Shown: piece after piece, positions 8,601 to 18,585 of the stretch
Layout of the letters: every line of letters begins with the position of its first letter
Numbering within the stretch: the stretch's first letter is position 1
Assembly (NCBI GenBank): GCA_027946365.1
Contig: JAPEUQ010000007.1
Span: 1,736,001-1,800,000, forward strand
Length of the DNA: 64,000 nt
DNA from: Kalmusia sp. IMI 367209
Lineage: Eukaryota; Ascomycota; Dothideomycetes; Pleosporales; Didymosphaeriaceae
Direction: 5' to 3'
Position numbers and translations under genes: made by a program
The notes under the pieces: model-generated
Seen by the model: only the letters and a program-made list of their open reading frames with translations
The model's database searches: none
Told to the model about the DNA's origin: nothing

Positions 8601-10346
8601 GAATTGGCGCTTCAATTCCTTAACACTGATTATGCGAAATTCATATCCCGCTTCTACATCGCACATTGTGATTTCAAGATGGGCTCGTACGAGGAGGCCA
8701 AAGAGCTCTATCAAAGCTGCCTGGAACAGATCGCCAACAGCCCCGAGAGCATCACGAAGGTCCAATTCTGGCTGGGAAAGACTTTTTTCGAGCTCCGTGA
8801 TTGGGTCAAGTCCGATACCTACTTGAGCAGTGCCGTATTTGCTGACCTCAAACCATTGTCTGATACCGAAGCTTTGGAAGCACGCTGTTCCATCGGACGT
8901 GCCCGGATTGCCGCTAAGAACTTTTCGGATGCCGTCCACCCACTCCTTAGCATTCACTCCAAGTTTTCAGAGACCAAACCCCCCGCATATCTTTTGTGCC
9001 GATACTACCTGAGCCTCGCCCAATACGAGCTTGGTCAATTTAAAAAGTCGAGGAGGACATTGCTCCAGTTGCAGACGCATTACCGAGAGCAGAAGTCGGC
9101 TTCGAATTCGACCTCTGATGTCTTAGCAGTCAATTTCCTAATCGCGCGCTGTCTCGTAGGACTCAACGTAAACATCAAAGCCGAGACTGAGTTGGGGCGT
9201 ATCACCAACATTGCCTGGTATAAACTGTGCGCAAAGTCATCCGACCAGACTATCATGCTAGCAGAGTACGACCTTGCACGCATTGCGTATCGAACTGGTC
9301 ATTACTCTCGCGCGGCCGAACTCTTCCAGGAAGCCCTGCTCAAACGGGAAACAGTCCACGTAGACGATTGCAGTCTAGACCGCGTGCAGTGCCAGCGGTA
9401 CCTAGCACTTACATTTCAGGCGTTACAGCAGACTGAGGAGGCTTCACAATTCTACCATAAAGTGCTCGATAGCCAGGCTAGCGGGACAGAACAAGCACCA
9501 CACCATTCACTTCTCGACGTACAGATTTGCCTAAGTAGAACGCTGTATAGCCTAGAGAAGCGGCCAAACTGTGAGGAAATCACCGAAGAAGCTGGAAATT
9601 GGCCAGGGACGTTATCAGGGTCCAGTCATCCTTACAAAGTTCGCCAGCAGATTCTGCTTGCAGACTTAGCTTTTCGTCTCCAGGATTTCCAGCGGGCGGA
9701 GCAGACCTATGCCAGCCTGCTCGCGCTGATGGAGTCTTCAAAAGAGGCTCGAAAGATGACTCCTATTCCGGTCCGCTACCTCCACACCGTATTTGCCGTA
9801 ACTCTTTCAAAATTAAATAATATTCAAGAGGCCCGGATACATGTGCTCAAGGCACTTGAGGCGGACTGCGCCCATGCCCATAGTTGCACGTCCGTCGACG
9901 GTTTCACCGAAGCATTCTTAGACCTTCTGCCTGACAACTGGTCTACATCTTGCCCAGTGCATGCCACCGCGATCAAAGCAAACACCGAACGTCATGTGCT
10001 AGAGAATAAGTACCTAGCCCCACAAGACAATTCGCAAGGGAAAGAAACCGAGATCCAAGCATCACATGGCGATACAAGCCAGACCCAAGGTCCGGGGCAA
10101 AGCAAACAAAAGTGTCGCATCACGGACAGAAAAACTCCAAAACCAGAACAACAAGACGAGCAGGAGCAATCGTCCAGTGTGCAGACTCCCATTTCGGGGG
10201 AGATACGGAACAACGGAGAATTGTCTCGATACGATAACAAGCATACATCCCCTCTAGCAATGGTTCTTAGAGCAGAGGGTACTAAGAGAGCACCACCAAG
10301 GCCTAAGCCGAAACCTGCGCATTTGCAGCGTAAAATTCCGAGCTGA
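5610..10346 (+). CDS. Giant TPR-like repeat protein with N-terminal amyloid/RHIM-like motif
   Basis: One uninterrupted frame of 1578 residues. N26-x-G-L-Q-I-A-x3-G-S-V-x-N-x-F42 matches the C-terminal motif of the upstream PNP_UDP protein position by position. From about residue 70 to 1420 I count close to 29 helical repeats of about 45-50 residues, each with a core such as YWLGR, CRYQLAYSL or WLGRSLH followed by a second helix ending in a Y/F-x-x-A pair. These are diverged TPR repeats. Residues about 1440-1578 are polar and disordered, ending in a basic proline-rich tail (APPRPKPKPAH). I see no Walker A P-loop, so it is not an NLR in the strict sense. The likely role is ligand-sensing or scaffolding, passing a signal to the neighbour by motif templating (inference). 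The first ATG is preferred because the motif lies just behind it. Confidence 0.85.
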   Translation: MSAQVLSPPTLGSGDTERAGVLAATNYGLQIAYNHGSVSNYFCFSSDVAHECHFPEISSKSDSLDKHIYKRIQKARELYNTKRWVSAKPLFQEALNAPYATLVATERIQLQYNLAHTHFALAEFDDAARQFQDVLDIHQERNEAPEQTVNDSRYWLARSFYHLERHADASKELQHFVRTHDQKDTHGVEQVTTARLWLGLTFERLSQYSLAKEQLVSAFETQAQNLGPENLKTLACRHHLANFMYKRKAYPEAQEHFQALLLVEDNLSGPEKEEATRTRSMLAFCLAKIGSYEEAEPHLRRVLARMDSLRYLSYEEVRDTGLVCYWLGRVAFNKKNELSVTEAGHLFQRALKMISDSINHPRKSMREHVGQEYRRGNIVKEKNHDDDLQDELTGCRCYQAHTMRLQRQFVAAEQAYRQILNTSSVTGQDYLIASRHGLSRSLIEQKKFSEAKSVLEEVVSVTTPLEGCRHTGDDLGACMDALGQIHLRLKQHSQARDCFQRVVDVTPEEPTRAYSQSRCSLGMALFRLRQFENAHSHFEYAYQFEMKNNREYLLQTECWLSWSLCEVGKYSEAEAHLRPVFTILQNSTISRESDHWLGLSHFYKGRAAIHRHNVAEAIKHLRMAQAMIARCAGLDNPTYLECRYQLAYSLFSQNQIDEARLIFEELQNIPEDLEEPSQNIRLVSAPYWLGRISFWQNKASEALDYYTKCLEHIHGDKLPFHMNISIESVRLSRAKSLHLLGRDDECSEILRGILAEENNPCTEQDRIPLYQASRVWLGRSLHGAKRYAEAYDYLSSTVLDLESKRGFDDSDTSTSRVLLVDCLSELGRHDEAAPHLTRLRTVQTATPMNKAIANYWLGRRSFRNSQLVLAEGFFNDAQKWNGLKNTKWKHMKMDCQHFLARIQLRDKKYIHADEVLMELARQQYESGDIAHAVDNQYCLGRSLYLQHKYNTAIPVFEKITNDNKVGRIEEYSVSASYQSMGHCLYSQQKFKEAKSHYELALQFLNTDYAKFISRFYIAHCDFKMGSYEEAKELYQSCLEQIANSPESITKVQFWLGKTFFELRDWVKSDTYLSSAVFADLKPLSDTEALEARCSIGRARIAAKNFSDAVHPLLSIHSKFSETKPPAYLLCRYYLSLAQYELGQFKKSRRTLLQLQTHYREQKSASNSTSDVLAVNFLIARCLVGLNVNIKAETELGRITNIAWYKLCAKSSDQTIMLAEYDLARIAYRTGHYSRAAELFQEALLKRETVHVDDCSLDRVQCQRYLALTFQALQQTEEASQFYHKVLDSQASGTEQAPHHSLLDVQICLSRTLYSLEKRPNCEEITEEAGNWPGTLSGSSHPYKVRQQILLADLAFRLQDFQRAEQTYASLLALMESSKEARKMTPIPVRYLHTVFAVTLSKLNNIQEARIHVLKALEADCAHAHSCTSVDGFTEAFLDLLPDNWSTSCPVHATAIKANTERHVLENKYLAPQDNSQGKETEIQASHGDTSQTQGPGQSKQKCRITDRKTPKPEQQDEQEQSSSVQTPISGEIRNNGELSRYDNKHTSPLAMVLRAEGTKRAPPRPKPKPAHLQRKIPS

Positions 10347-11639
10347 GCCTTATATAATATTGAGTCATGATGATTAGAGAAGATGGAATTTGCGTCTTGT
10401 AGAATCTTGTATCAACTAAGTGCGTTGAGGAGTATATCGAAAATGACTACTATAATATACTAAGCTTTACAATATTTGCGTAGATCATGTGACATCGGTA
10501 GCTAAAGAATAAAGGATATGATGACAACACACAACTATAGGCTTTATCGACAATTTGGTATCTGAAACAGATTTGCTATGGCACTTCCATAGTTGGTATA
10601 TTTACGAGGGTGATTGGCAGCGCCTACGCTTAGTTTGCTCCGGCTGGCTGCAATTCACTGTTGGCTTGATGTACGTGTAACTGGATCTGTGACACTATTG
10701 AGGACAAGCTTCTGAAGATTGCCAACATCCATGCCCATCGGTACCTCTACCAGGACTGTCATTCGTGTACCTACTAGCGTGCTTACTACTCCCGCTATAG
10801 TTAAACCCCGGACGGGCACTGACATTGCCATAATATGTATTAGAGGAAAGTGGGAAACTCAAAGTCAGATGTTTACCTATCATGATTTTGTTTAGTGGTC
10901 TTAGAAGAATTTGAGAAGCAACCATTCGGTCGGTTAGTGATGCTTGTTGACCAAATTTGCAAGAGATCTAACAGAGACTCAATGATACGAAGTCTGAAGC
11001 CTGAAATGATCATGTGACTACTGCAGTTTCTCGTATCTACTAAATGCCCCAATTTAAACCGCGTAATATACTGTGGGGAATCTGCTCTCCTGTGGATATC
11101 CGACTTTTCGCGGGTGTCCATATCTAGTGCGAGGGCTGCTTACGCGTTGCTTCGCACTGGAGTATCTGAGCTTGTAAGATCTTATCGAGCTATGTTTTTT
11201 TTGGACGTAAATGTTACTTGAAAATCTGCCTCATAGACTACCTTGATCTAGTTGAAGCAGGATACTTTTGCGTTATTTTGGATTCAGTAGAGCCCCGTGG
11301 AGCTGCTGAAGTCTGGGGTAACGGTCAGCCCGTGCCCCTGACGCCGGCGCCGTTAGTGTCGCAAAGGCGTTTGTCGGGGCCGTTGACTAAAACGTTCCGC
11401 TAGCAAAACCTAACCTCAACCAGTGTTCACTAGCACCTCGAATCGGAATCAACCACGAAAACCTAAATCAGATCTAGATGCGCGTCTCACACCCGATAAT
11501 CCACAAAATGACGGATGGTGCGTTACTCGGGGCTGACGTCGGCAGAGACAGACTTTTCTGTTGTCTCACTTATAGAAGCACTGCCAGCTCACTGCTCTGT
11601 AGTTCTCCAGTTTCTCATTGCGCCGCTCTTTAGATCAGT
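10347..11639. other. Intergenic, no supported gene
   Basis: About 1.3 kb with only short, low-quality frames on both strands. The right end is the promoter and 5' leader of the GH17 gene. I see no RNA gene and no repeat. Confidence 0.6.
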
Positions 11640-12599
11640 ATGCATTTCTTCACTTCAACTTTGGCTCTTGCAGCCACTTTTACAGCAGCTTATGCACAGA
11701 ATGGCTACAAGGGTTTCAACTCGGGTAGCACTTTCAACGATGGCACAGTCAAGCAACAAAGCGACTTCGCATCGGAAATGCGCGCAGCGCAGCAACTTCC
11801 TAACACCAATGGCGCTTGGACGAGCATACGTCTTTATACCATAATCCAAGGAGGCACCAGCGACACAGTCATTTCCGCCATTCCTGCTGCCATCGAAACA
11901 AATTCGACTCTGCTCCTCGGCGTCTGGGCGTCTAGTCCCTCGGACACCTTCGAACTCGAGATCAACGCCTTGAAGGCTGCGATCTCTCAGTACGGCACTG
12001 CCTTCACCGATCTCGTGACCGGTATTTCCGTCGGAAGCGAGGACTTGTACCGCACCTCCACCGGCACGACTGGTGCTACACCCGCCCAACTCGTCGACTA
12101 TATCGGACGTGTGCGTTCCGCCATCGCTGGAACGTCGCTCGATGGCAAGCCTGTCGGCCACGTCGATACCTGGGATGCTTTCACCAATACGGCCAACAAG
12201 GACGTTATATCAGCAAGCGACTTCCTCGGCATGGATGCCTATCCTTACTATCAACCAAAGGATGACAACAGCATTGGAAATGCGAATGTCACGTTCTGGA
12301 AAGCCTACACAGATACTGTCGGTAGCGCGCAGGGCAAACCTGTATGGGTCACTGAGACGGGATGGCCAATCGTTGGGGATACGATAGGTCAGGCGGTTGC
12401 CGGTACGGACAATGCGCGCACGTACTGGGAAGAGGCTGTTTGCAGCTTCATGGCGAGTGGTATCAACATGTATTATTTCCAGCTGCAGACCATCCATACT
12501 GGTGACGCGAGTCCAGATTGGGGTATCAAGGGCAGCGGCGATGTTGCTACGCAGCAAGTGCGATTCGAGCTCACTTGCCCGAACTATAACGTGTACTAG
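11640..12599 (+). CDS. GH17 beta-1,3-glucan hydrolase/transferase, secreted
   Basis: Single-exon frame of 319 residues. A signal peptide is clear at 1-19 (hydrophobic core, cleavage after AYA). The GH17 barrel carries the acid/base region VGSEDLYR (E134) and the nucleophile region VWVTETGWP (E239), both hallmarks of the fungal family. GH17 enzymes act on beta-1,3-glucan of the cell wall, in remodelling or glucan turnover. There is no Ser/Thr-rich stalk and no hydrophobic C-terminus, so it is not an EglC-type GPI-anchored form and is probably soluble in the wall or medium. The last 15 residues after the Trp/Gly-rich end diverge, and a small 3' intron could have been missed. No cluster partners are nearby. 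Confidence 0.9.
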   Translation: MHFFTSTLALAATFTAAYAQNGYKGFNSGSTFNDGTVKQQSDFASEMRAAQQLPNTNGAWTSIRLYTIIQGGTSDTVISAIPAAIETNSTLLLGVWASSPSDTFELEINALKAAISQYGTAFTDLVTGISVGSEDLYRTSTGTTGATPAQLVDYIGRVRSAIAGTSLDGKPVGHVDTWDAFTNTANKDVISASDFLGMDAYPYYQPKDDNSIGNANVTFWKAYTDTVGSAQGKPVWVTETGWPIVGDTIGQAVAGTDNARTYWEEAVCSFMASGINMYYFQLQTIHTGDASPDWGIKGSGDVATQQVRFELTCPNYNVY

Positions 12600-13342
12600 A
12601 ACACATATCATAGACATAGACGTACGATAGGGTGTACGATGACTATCTTTATGATCAATGACCAACATATTTAACACAATCTCTACTCATCAGTTCAATC
12701 TCGTCGATAGCACAGACTGTTTTTCGTCAAGTAGAAACAGTTTTGATGGTGATGATTATTATCCATAAGCCCCTTAACAAGGATGTCATGTTAAGCTGCG
12801 CGTCGGACGGCGAAGCAAGCGCATAGCGCTTTCTGGTCGCGCTTTTAGTCCCCATGTATTTTTGAGCCAGCATTTTGTCTCAGAAGATGGAAAATTGTAG
12901 CGAGCATTTTAATGTGAGTGAGGTGGTCTTTTATGTTCCCCTGCTCGACTTTCACACGTGTTATATCGTAGGTCTTGTTTCCCCTTTGCGACAATAAGTG
13001 CACATTTTAGCTTCAACGAGTCCGGGGATAGAAGCACTCATGTCTCTAAAAGACGATGAGCTCAGCTATGCGCATAAAACGCCTTACCTTGCTATTCATT
13101 GTTACTATTCTCCACGCGTATACGATGCAAAGCAGGACTAAAAATGAATTTGATCAAGATATTATGTCTTCCGTTGAAGCTTGCAAAAAATTGAGACCGA
13201 CGCAACATATCGCCATGAGGTGTTAGACATGTTATGCCCTCCGAAAGACACATAATCTGTACGAACTCAGCACTATCATCGATTGATGACCCTCATCACC
13301 ACACGAGCACCAGGCAAAGTTCATACAGGCACATACCCAAGT
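12600..13342. other. Intergenic, no supported gene
   Basis: The 3' flank of the GH17 gene and about 0.7 kb without a credible frame. I see nothing else in it. Confidence 0.6.
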
Positions 13343-13750
13343 CTATCCACATCGCCGTGTACAGCAACAGGCCGACAGATCCCATACGTGGTCGTCCTTG
13401 ATCTTTAGACGCATGGATATGTCAGACGCGGGATAACGCACCCGCAGCGCGTGTACAGTAGGCACGTTCCTTTCGACTACGGGAACCCCCAACTCGTACT
13501 GCATCTGGTATTCATGCAGCTCTTCTTCGGTCATCTCGTCTACGTCTTCCTCTTCTGCCTCTGTCGACTCCGCTTTTTCGTCACCGAGGTCCATCTGCTC
13601 CATGGCTAGATCTGTGAGTTCGTCACCAGAATCGTCTATGCCCTCTGGGTCAGCCGTCTGAATGCTCGAGTCAAGGTTGTTAAAGGCTCGACCCTCGTTC
13701 GCTTGCCACGCTGCTTGTTCGACTTTCGCCATCTCAACGTACTTGCGCAT
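13343..13750 (-). CDS. Acidic hypothetical protein, possibly partial
   Basis: A 135-residue frame. Residues 1-90 look like real protein: Lys/Ala-rich start, then a strongly acidic stretch rich in Asp, Glu and Met (about 37-85) ending in ELGVPVVERNVP. The last 25 residues (Cys- and Arg-rich) look like run-on sequence, so a 3' splice may be missing. Upstream the frame continues as YRDKIKHAEAR before a stop, so the true start could also be an upstream exon. I do not recognise the family. A spurious frame is possible. Confidence 0.35.
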   Translation of the reverse strand: MRKYVEMAKVEQAAWQANEGRAFNNLDSSIQTADPEGIDDSGDELTDLAMEQMDLGDEKAESTEAEEEDVDEMTEEELHEYQMQYELGVPVVERNVPTVHALRVRYPASDISMRLKIKDDHVWDLSACCCTRRCG

Positions 13751-15699
13751 CCGTGCCTCTGCATGCTTTATCTTGTCTCGGTATTAATTTTCATGCTTTT
13801 AGTTCGACCATCTTTTAGTTCCTTCCCTGCATAGAAGCGAAAGTGTACAGAACAAAGCAGGACCCTCCGCGGTGGAGTTTATATACCTTTCCAACGGTCC
13901 ACCTTTCGGTCATCACCGAGATCTCATGTCTAGTCATATGCACCACTGAAGCACGCACGTCCGGCCGCAATACCGCCAAGATGAACGCCTGGAACGCTTG
14001 GAACATGCGGGGCGACTTCGGATGGTGGAAGTGTACATAAATCCCGCCTCTCCTTGCAGAAACTTTTCTTCTTTACACGACTACCTCACGACTTTGCCCC
14101 GACTAAAAGTCCCTCATCACTTCGTGCATGTGGAGCTCTGTCTCTGTCTAAAAATACGGAAAGAAATGGACATGCCTCCTTGAGCCTCTAAAACGCAGAA
14201 TTTTTCAACATATGTCTGGGCCTGGGAAGCAATCGGCAGAGGCATACCTCCGCATACAAGCGACACATCGTCAGCGTCATGGGCAGTAGTGTCCTGGGAG
14301 TTCAAAAGACCCGATGTCGTAATTACTATTCGACTTCATACAACACCTAGGCCGATTAAAAAAACAAAAACAAAGATATCGATGGATTTGCCGTGTCGAC
14401 GTTCCCTACTCTCCACGTATCTTCTCTTCAAAGATGGGGCCCATCACCAACTAGCGAAGGCGACCATCGAACCTCCCGCCTTTAATCAATACTACCAGCT
14501 CTTCATTCCCCAAGCATGAAATCTCTCTGCTTGTCTTTCGAAGACAGGCAGACAGATATCTCACCCCATAGTGTTGTTTTCAACTTCCAATGTCCTTCCC
14601 ATAGTATGTCCCCGACATTAGCTTTTAATCCTCCCCTCTGCTCCGCGGACGCAAGTGCGAAGCTCAAATCCCACGCCCACACGGCGGGAATTTATACCTA
14701 ATTCATCCCGTCCGTCCGTTCCTCCGCCTACATATACCTACACATCGCTTTAACGTCCCCTGCGCACGGCCTAACTTTAGGTTGATAAACGCATATATGA
14801 ACTTTCCTCGCACTCGGAACACCTCTCGTCCCCACACCCTCACAAAATACCACACCTGACTAAAAGCATATATCTGGGAGCCTATGTCGTGGAACTCTCT
14901 CGTCTAAAAAGACGACCACAGCCCAATGGGCACGTCGCGCGCTACGAGATCATTCATGGGATTGTTACAGGCTTTGCATTGAAAGCAGCCGATGGAGCAG
15001 GACGGGGATGCATTGTATTGCGGCCCGTGTTGGTGTAGTGACGAGTTTGGTCTAAAACTTCATTGATGCCAAAGCATGTGGATGTTGAGACTGGCTATGA
15101 CAGGAGCGATGATGGATGTCAGCATCGCATGATGCTGATGGGACACCAAGCCGTCGTCCTTGGTGAATGAAAAGTGGGAGCGGATTCGATTGTACAAATC
15201 TTGTGCAGTTCACTCCATGACACATACCGAAAGCGCACACAGAAGCATGAAAGTAAACAAGGCTTAAATTCTCATTCTAAAAACAATCCATACGTCCAAA
15301 CACAGGATTACACAAGTGTATCACATTTCGTAAAGCAGGTATTCTCTTTTCTTAAGACCTTTTACTATTCCATCCCCGCAGATTGCTCTCTCAACTGCCC
15401 CCTCATATCTGCGCCTAAGAGCAATACATCGTGGAATAAGGTTGGCGAAAGAAGAGCCTGGAGGATAATACAATGACGGGTGCCAACCGCTCGCGCAATC
15501 TGACATCATGATAGTTTTTCTTTACCGGATAAAATGATCAAAAGACTACGCAGCAACCCAGCCGGCTGGAGTCCAATTGACATGCCAAAAACGCCAGCAC
15601 CCGAAAGCGCGAACAAACATTAGGGGAATCAAAAACACGGTGGTATAACAAGGCCGTTGCGGACGGGGTTTGTGTCCGGAATTTGCGTCCTCTCGTGCT
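13751..15699. other. Long gene-poor stretch downstream of the chitin synthase
   Basis: About 1.9 kb of mixed, often pyrimidine-rich sequence (notably 14040-14900) with only short unrelated frames. I see no splice-consistent gene, no tRNA and no obvious transposon remnant. The right end should hold the 3' untranslated region of the chitin synthase. Confidence 0.5.
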
Positions 15700-18585
15700 C
15701 TATCTCCTACGGACGCAGAAGAAGATACCACTGCGGCCAAGGAACCACAGGCAACCCAAGAAGCGGACAAGGGCAAGGATGGCAGTCGAAATCAAAAGGA
15801 AGTTGAAGAAAGTGGCAGTACGATCGTTGGCAGATGACTATATGATGTTAGCGAAGCGTGTTAGATCCGAACGTTGTCCAACTCACTGTGAAACCAAAGT
15901 TCTTCATGTTATCCTGCTGCACGGCAACAGCGAGCAAGGCATTCATACCAATCCAAGCAGTCGTCAAATGCGTTCGGAACGACTTGTACGAGTCCTCAAG
16001 AGTCTTCTCCGTGGATTCAACGGGCGGTACGTAGGGAGCAAGAGCTCGCTTGACTGTTGCCTCGAACTGACTGTCGATATCAGCCTGGGGTAGATCTGGC
16101 TCTTCAATAACTGTGTGTTTTCCATCTGCCGCTTTCTCGGTCTTGGCTGACGGCAGGGCATCCGCCTTGTCCGAACCCTTGGTTCCCCAGGAAACATCGT
16201 GCCAATTGCTGAACGCGTAAACGTTGAGAATGTTGACGTAGGAGGACATGATGAGGAGATACTGAGGGAAAGAGGTAAACATGTGCCATGGATCCATGTA
16301 TAGGAAAGAAGCCACATAGTAGAGACCGAAAGTCGAGGCGAGGGCGAGAATGATAATACCGACACCAGCCTTATCCGTGAACGAATCGAAAAAGGACTTC
16401 GCAGAATCAAGCTCGATACCCCTCGACTTGGGATTTGTAAAAGCGATGACGACCAGGTAGATGGAGAGGACAACGATGTAGAATTGGATCAAACCGAAGA
16501 CGACGAAGGATGTCAAATACGACCACCTGGAACCTTTGGGACGGTTACCGAGAGCGAGAACGAACTGCAGACCTAGAAATGCGAGGTAGACGTATTGGAC
16601 GACCGTGTTGAAGGAAGGAGTCACAGTGTCACCAAAAGGCCAGGCCTTCTTTGGCGGATTAGCATCCGGCTCAGGTGTACCGACCAAGCTCATGATGATA
16701 GATGTAGTGAGCCAAAAGGAAGCGAGGGAGAACCAAGAGAGAATCGTCTGGAACACGTTGTACAGCATCTGAATGTGCAAGAAGAACATGCGGATGATGT
16801 TGTGACCGCTCTTGTACATGCGGCCGAAGTGCATCAGCGAGTAGATACCGGCAGCGAAGGAACCGTTCAGCCAACGACGACGCTGACCGATGAATTCAGC
16901 AGCACCTTCGGGCACATCAGTCTCACCCTTGGAAGACTTGACGTAGGTCAGATGCCACTTGGAACCAGCCTTGGCGACCAGTTCGAAACACAGAATACGA
17001 TCTTCAGCCAAGAACATGTTCTTCTTGAAAATGTTCATGCCCTCGATACCCTTCTTTCCGAGGATCTTGGCAAGCGTGTGGTCACCGTGGAAGTACTGCT
17101 CGAGAGGCCTTCCCATAATGGCGCGGTAACGGTAGGCCGAGAAGGCACCGGGCAAGACGGAAACGTAACCGAAAGACGATTCTAGCGGCTTATCGAGAAT
17201 GTTACTGATCTTGTACTCGAAGTTCTGCGCTGCAATGAGGGGGTTGAGCAGGTTCTTCCAACCCTTACCCAACATAGCGTGAATCTCACCGCAGGCGCCT
17301 CCGAGATCCTTGTCGTTGTAGAAGGCTTCCCACAACGCGAGAAGCGACTTGGGACCAGGCTTGGTACCTGCGTCGAGCAGAATGCACACCTCGGGATTGA
17401 GAATGCGGCCAAAAGCAGTGAAGAGCCAACGATGCGAGTTGATCTTCTTGCTGTTCTTCTGCTTCAAACAGAACATCATCTGTACGGGTGGGAGCGTACT
17501 GGCGCTGTCGTCATGCGGACGAATCAGCTGCTGGTTGGGCGTCACCGACAACTGAGTGGTGTATTCGAAAATGTGTGCGGTCGTCTCCTTGCCGTCAATG
17601 TCCCTCTTCATCACACCGTCCTGGTAGATACCGACGGTTGCGAGCAAATCGAGCGTGCCCTTGTCGCAGGGATCGATACCGTCGAAGACCAGGCAGACGA
17701 CAATCTTCTGCCAGGCTGGGCCGCCCTTGTTCCAGAACTCGGACTTCTTCAGGTTGACAATGTCGCGGATGTTCTGCATGACACCGTGCAGGGTACGCGC
17801 GGTGAGCACCTTGTCTTCGTTGTAGTAGGTGATGGCAATGAGCAACTCCGTGTGGCGGTTGTACATGGCTGGCCGTAGATTGTAGCCGTTCTTCAACGTG
17901 AAGTCGTTGGGGTCGCACGTCGCGGCCGTGTCTAGCAGCTGTCAGTGTCGCAGCCTTTGGCTGTCAAGAATTGCGAAACTTACATCGCATGTGCGTGAAC
18001 TCCTCGCTGCCGCTCTCGAGATCATTGCGGTACTTGGCCTGGATGGCGTTCTGGATGGCGCTGGGCACGGGATAATCTGCGCTGAGGACGGAGCCCTGCA
18101 CGAGCTTGACCTTACGGGTCATGCCACGCTTCAATCCAACGCCGCCGCCGGGCTGCTGGCGCTGTTTCCAGGCCTCTGTTGAGCTGGTCTCGCTCCTCGC
18201 ATAGGGCGAGGCTGCTCTGTGGGGGGCGCCATACTCGGTGGACGGGTCGTAGCCGCCCGTGGCCGAGTAGACATCGGAGCCAGCGTGCGACTGCGATGGG
18301 TACTGTGTCTGTGGGGCATCCGAGGCGTACGTCTCCGTCAGGCTGTAAGTCGACTGCGGCCGCGCGTCGTGGCCGTAGACGCCGTGGTGGTCATCGAAGG
18401 GCCCTTGGGTGCCTGTGGGATTTGAGTGCAGCAGCGAGCGGCCGACTTCTTCCTCATCGTGGCGAGCCTCGTAAGGGTGCTGTGCTCGTCAGTATGCAGC
18501 CGCGATGCAGGCGAGGTGGATAAGGGGGTCGTACAGGTGCGTGAGGGTCGCCGTAGCCGTTTCCCCCGGGTCCTTGGTAGGCCAT
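15700..18585 (-). CDS. Class III chitin synthase (four exons)
   Basis: Exons on the minus strand: 18585-18535 (17 codons from MAYQGPGG), 18479-17984, 17931-15887 and 15837-15700. Joined in frame they give 909 residues, normal for the class. Residues 1-180 are a polar Gly/Tyr/Ser-rich tail. The glycosyltransferase domain follows, with [16 protein letters not shown], an EDR motif (LAEDRILC) and the product-binding QRRRW near residue 533. About seven membrane segments make up the C-terminal third. The enzyme polymerises UDP-GlcNAc into chitin at the plasma membrane of growing tips. The last exon supplies the end ([15 protein letters not shown], then CVRRR), which the third exon alone lacks. Class III is inferred from the MAYxG start and overall sequence. 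All three introns are 45-55 nt with GT-AG ends. Confidence 0.93.

Noticed and set aside
16595..17878. Long plus-strand frames (196 and 199 residues) opposite the chitin synthase
   Set aside because: Antisense shadows of a biased-codon gene; no start context or family match.
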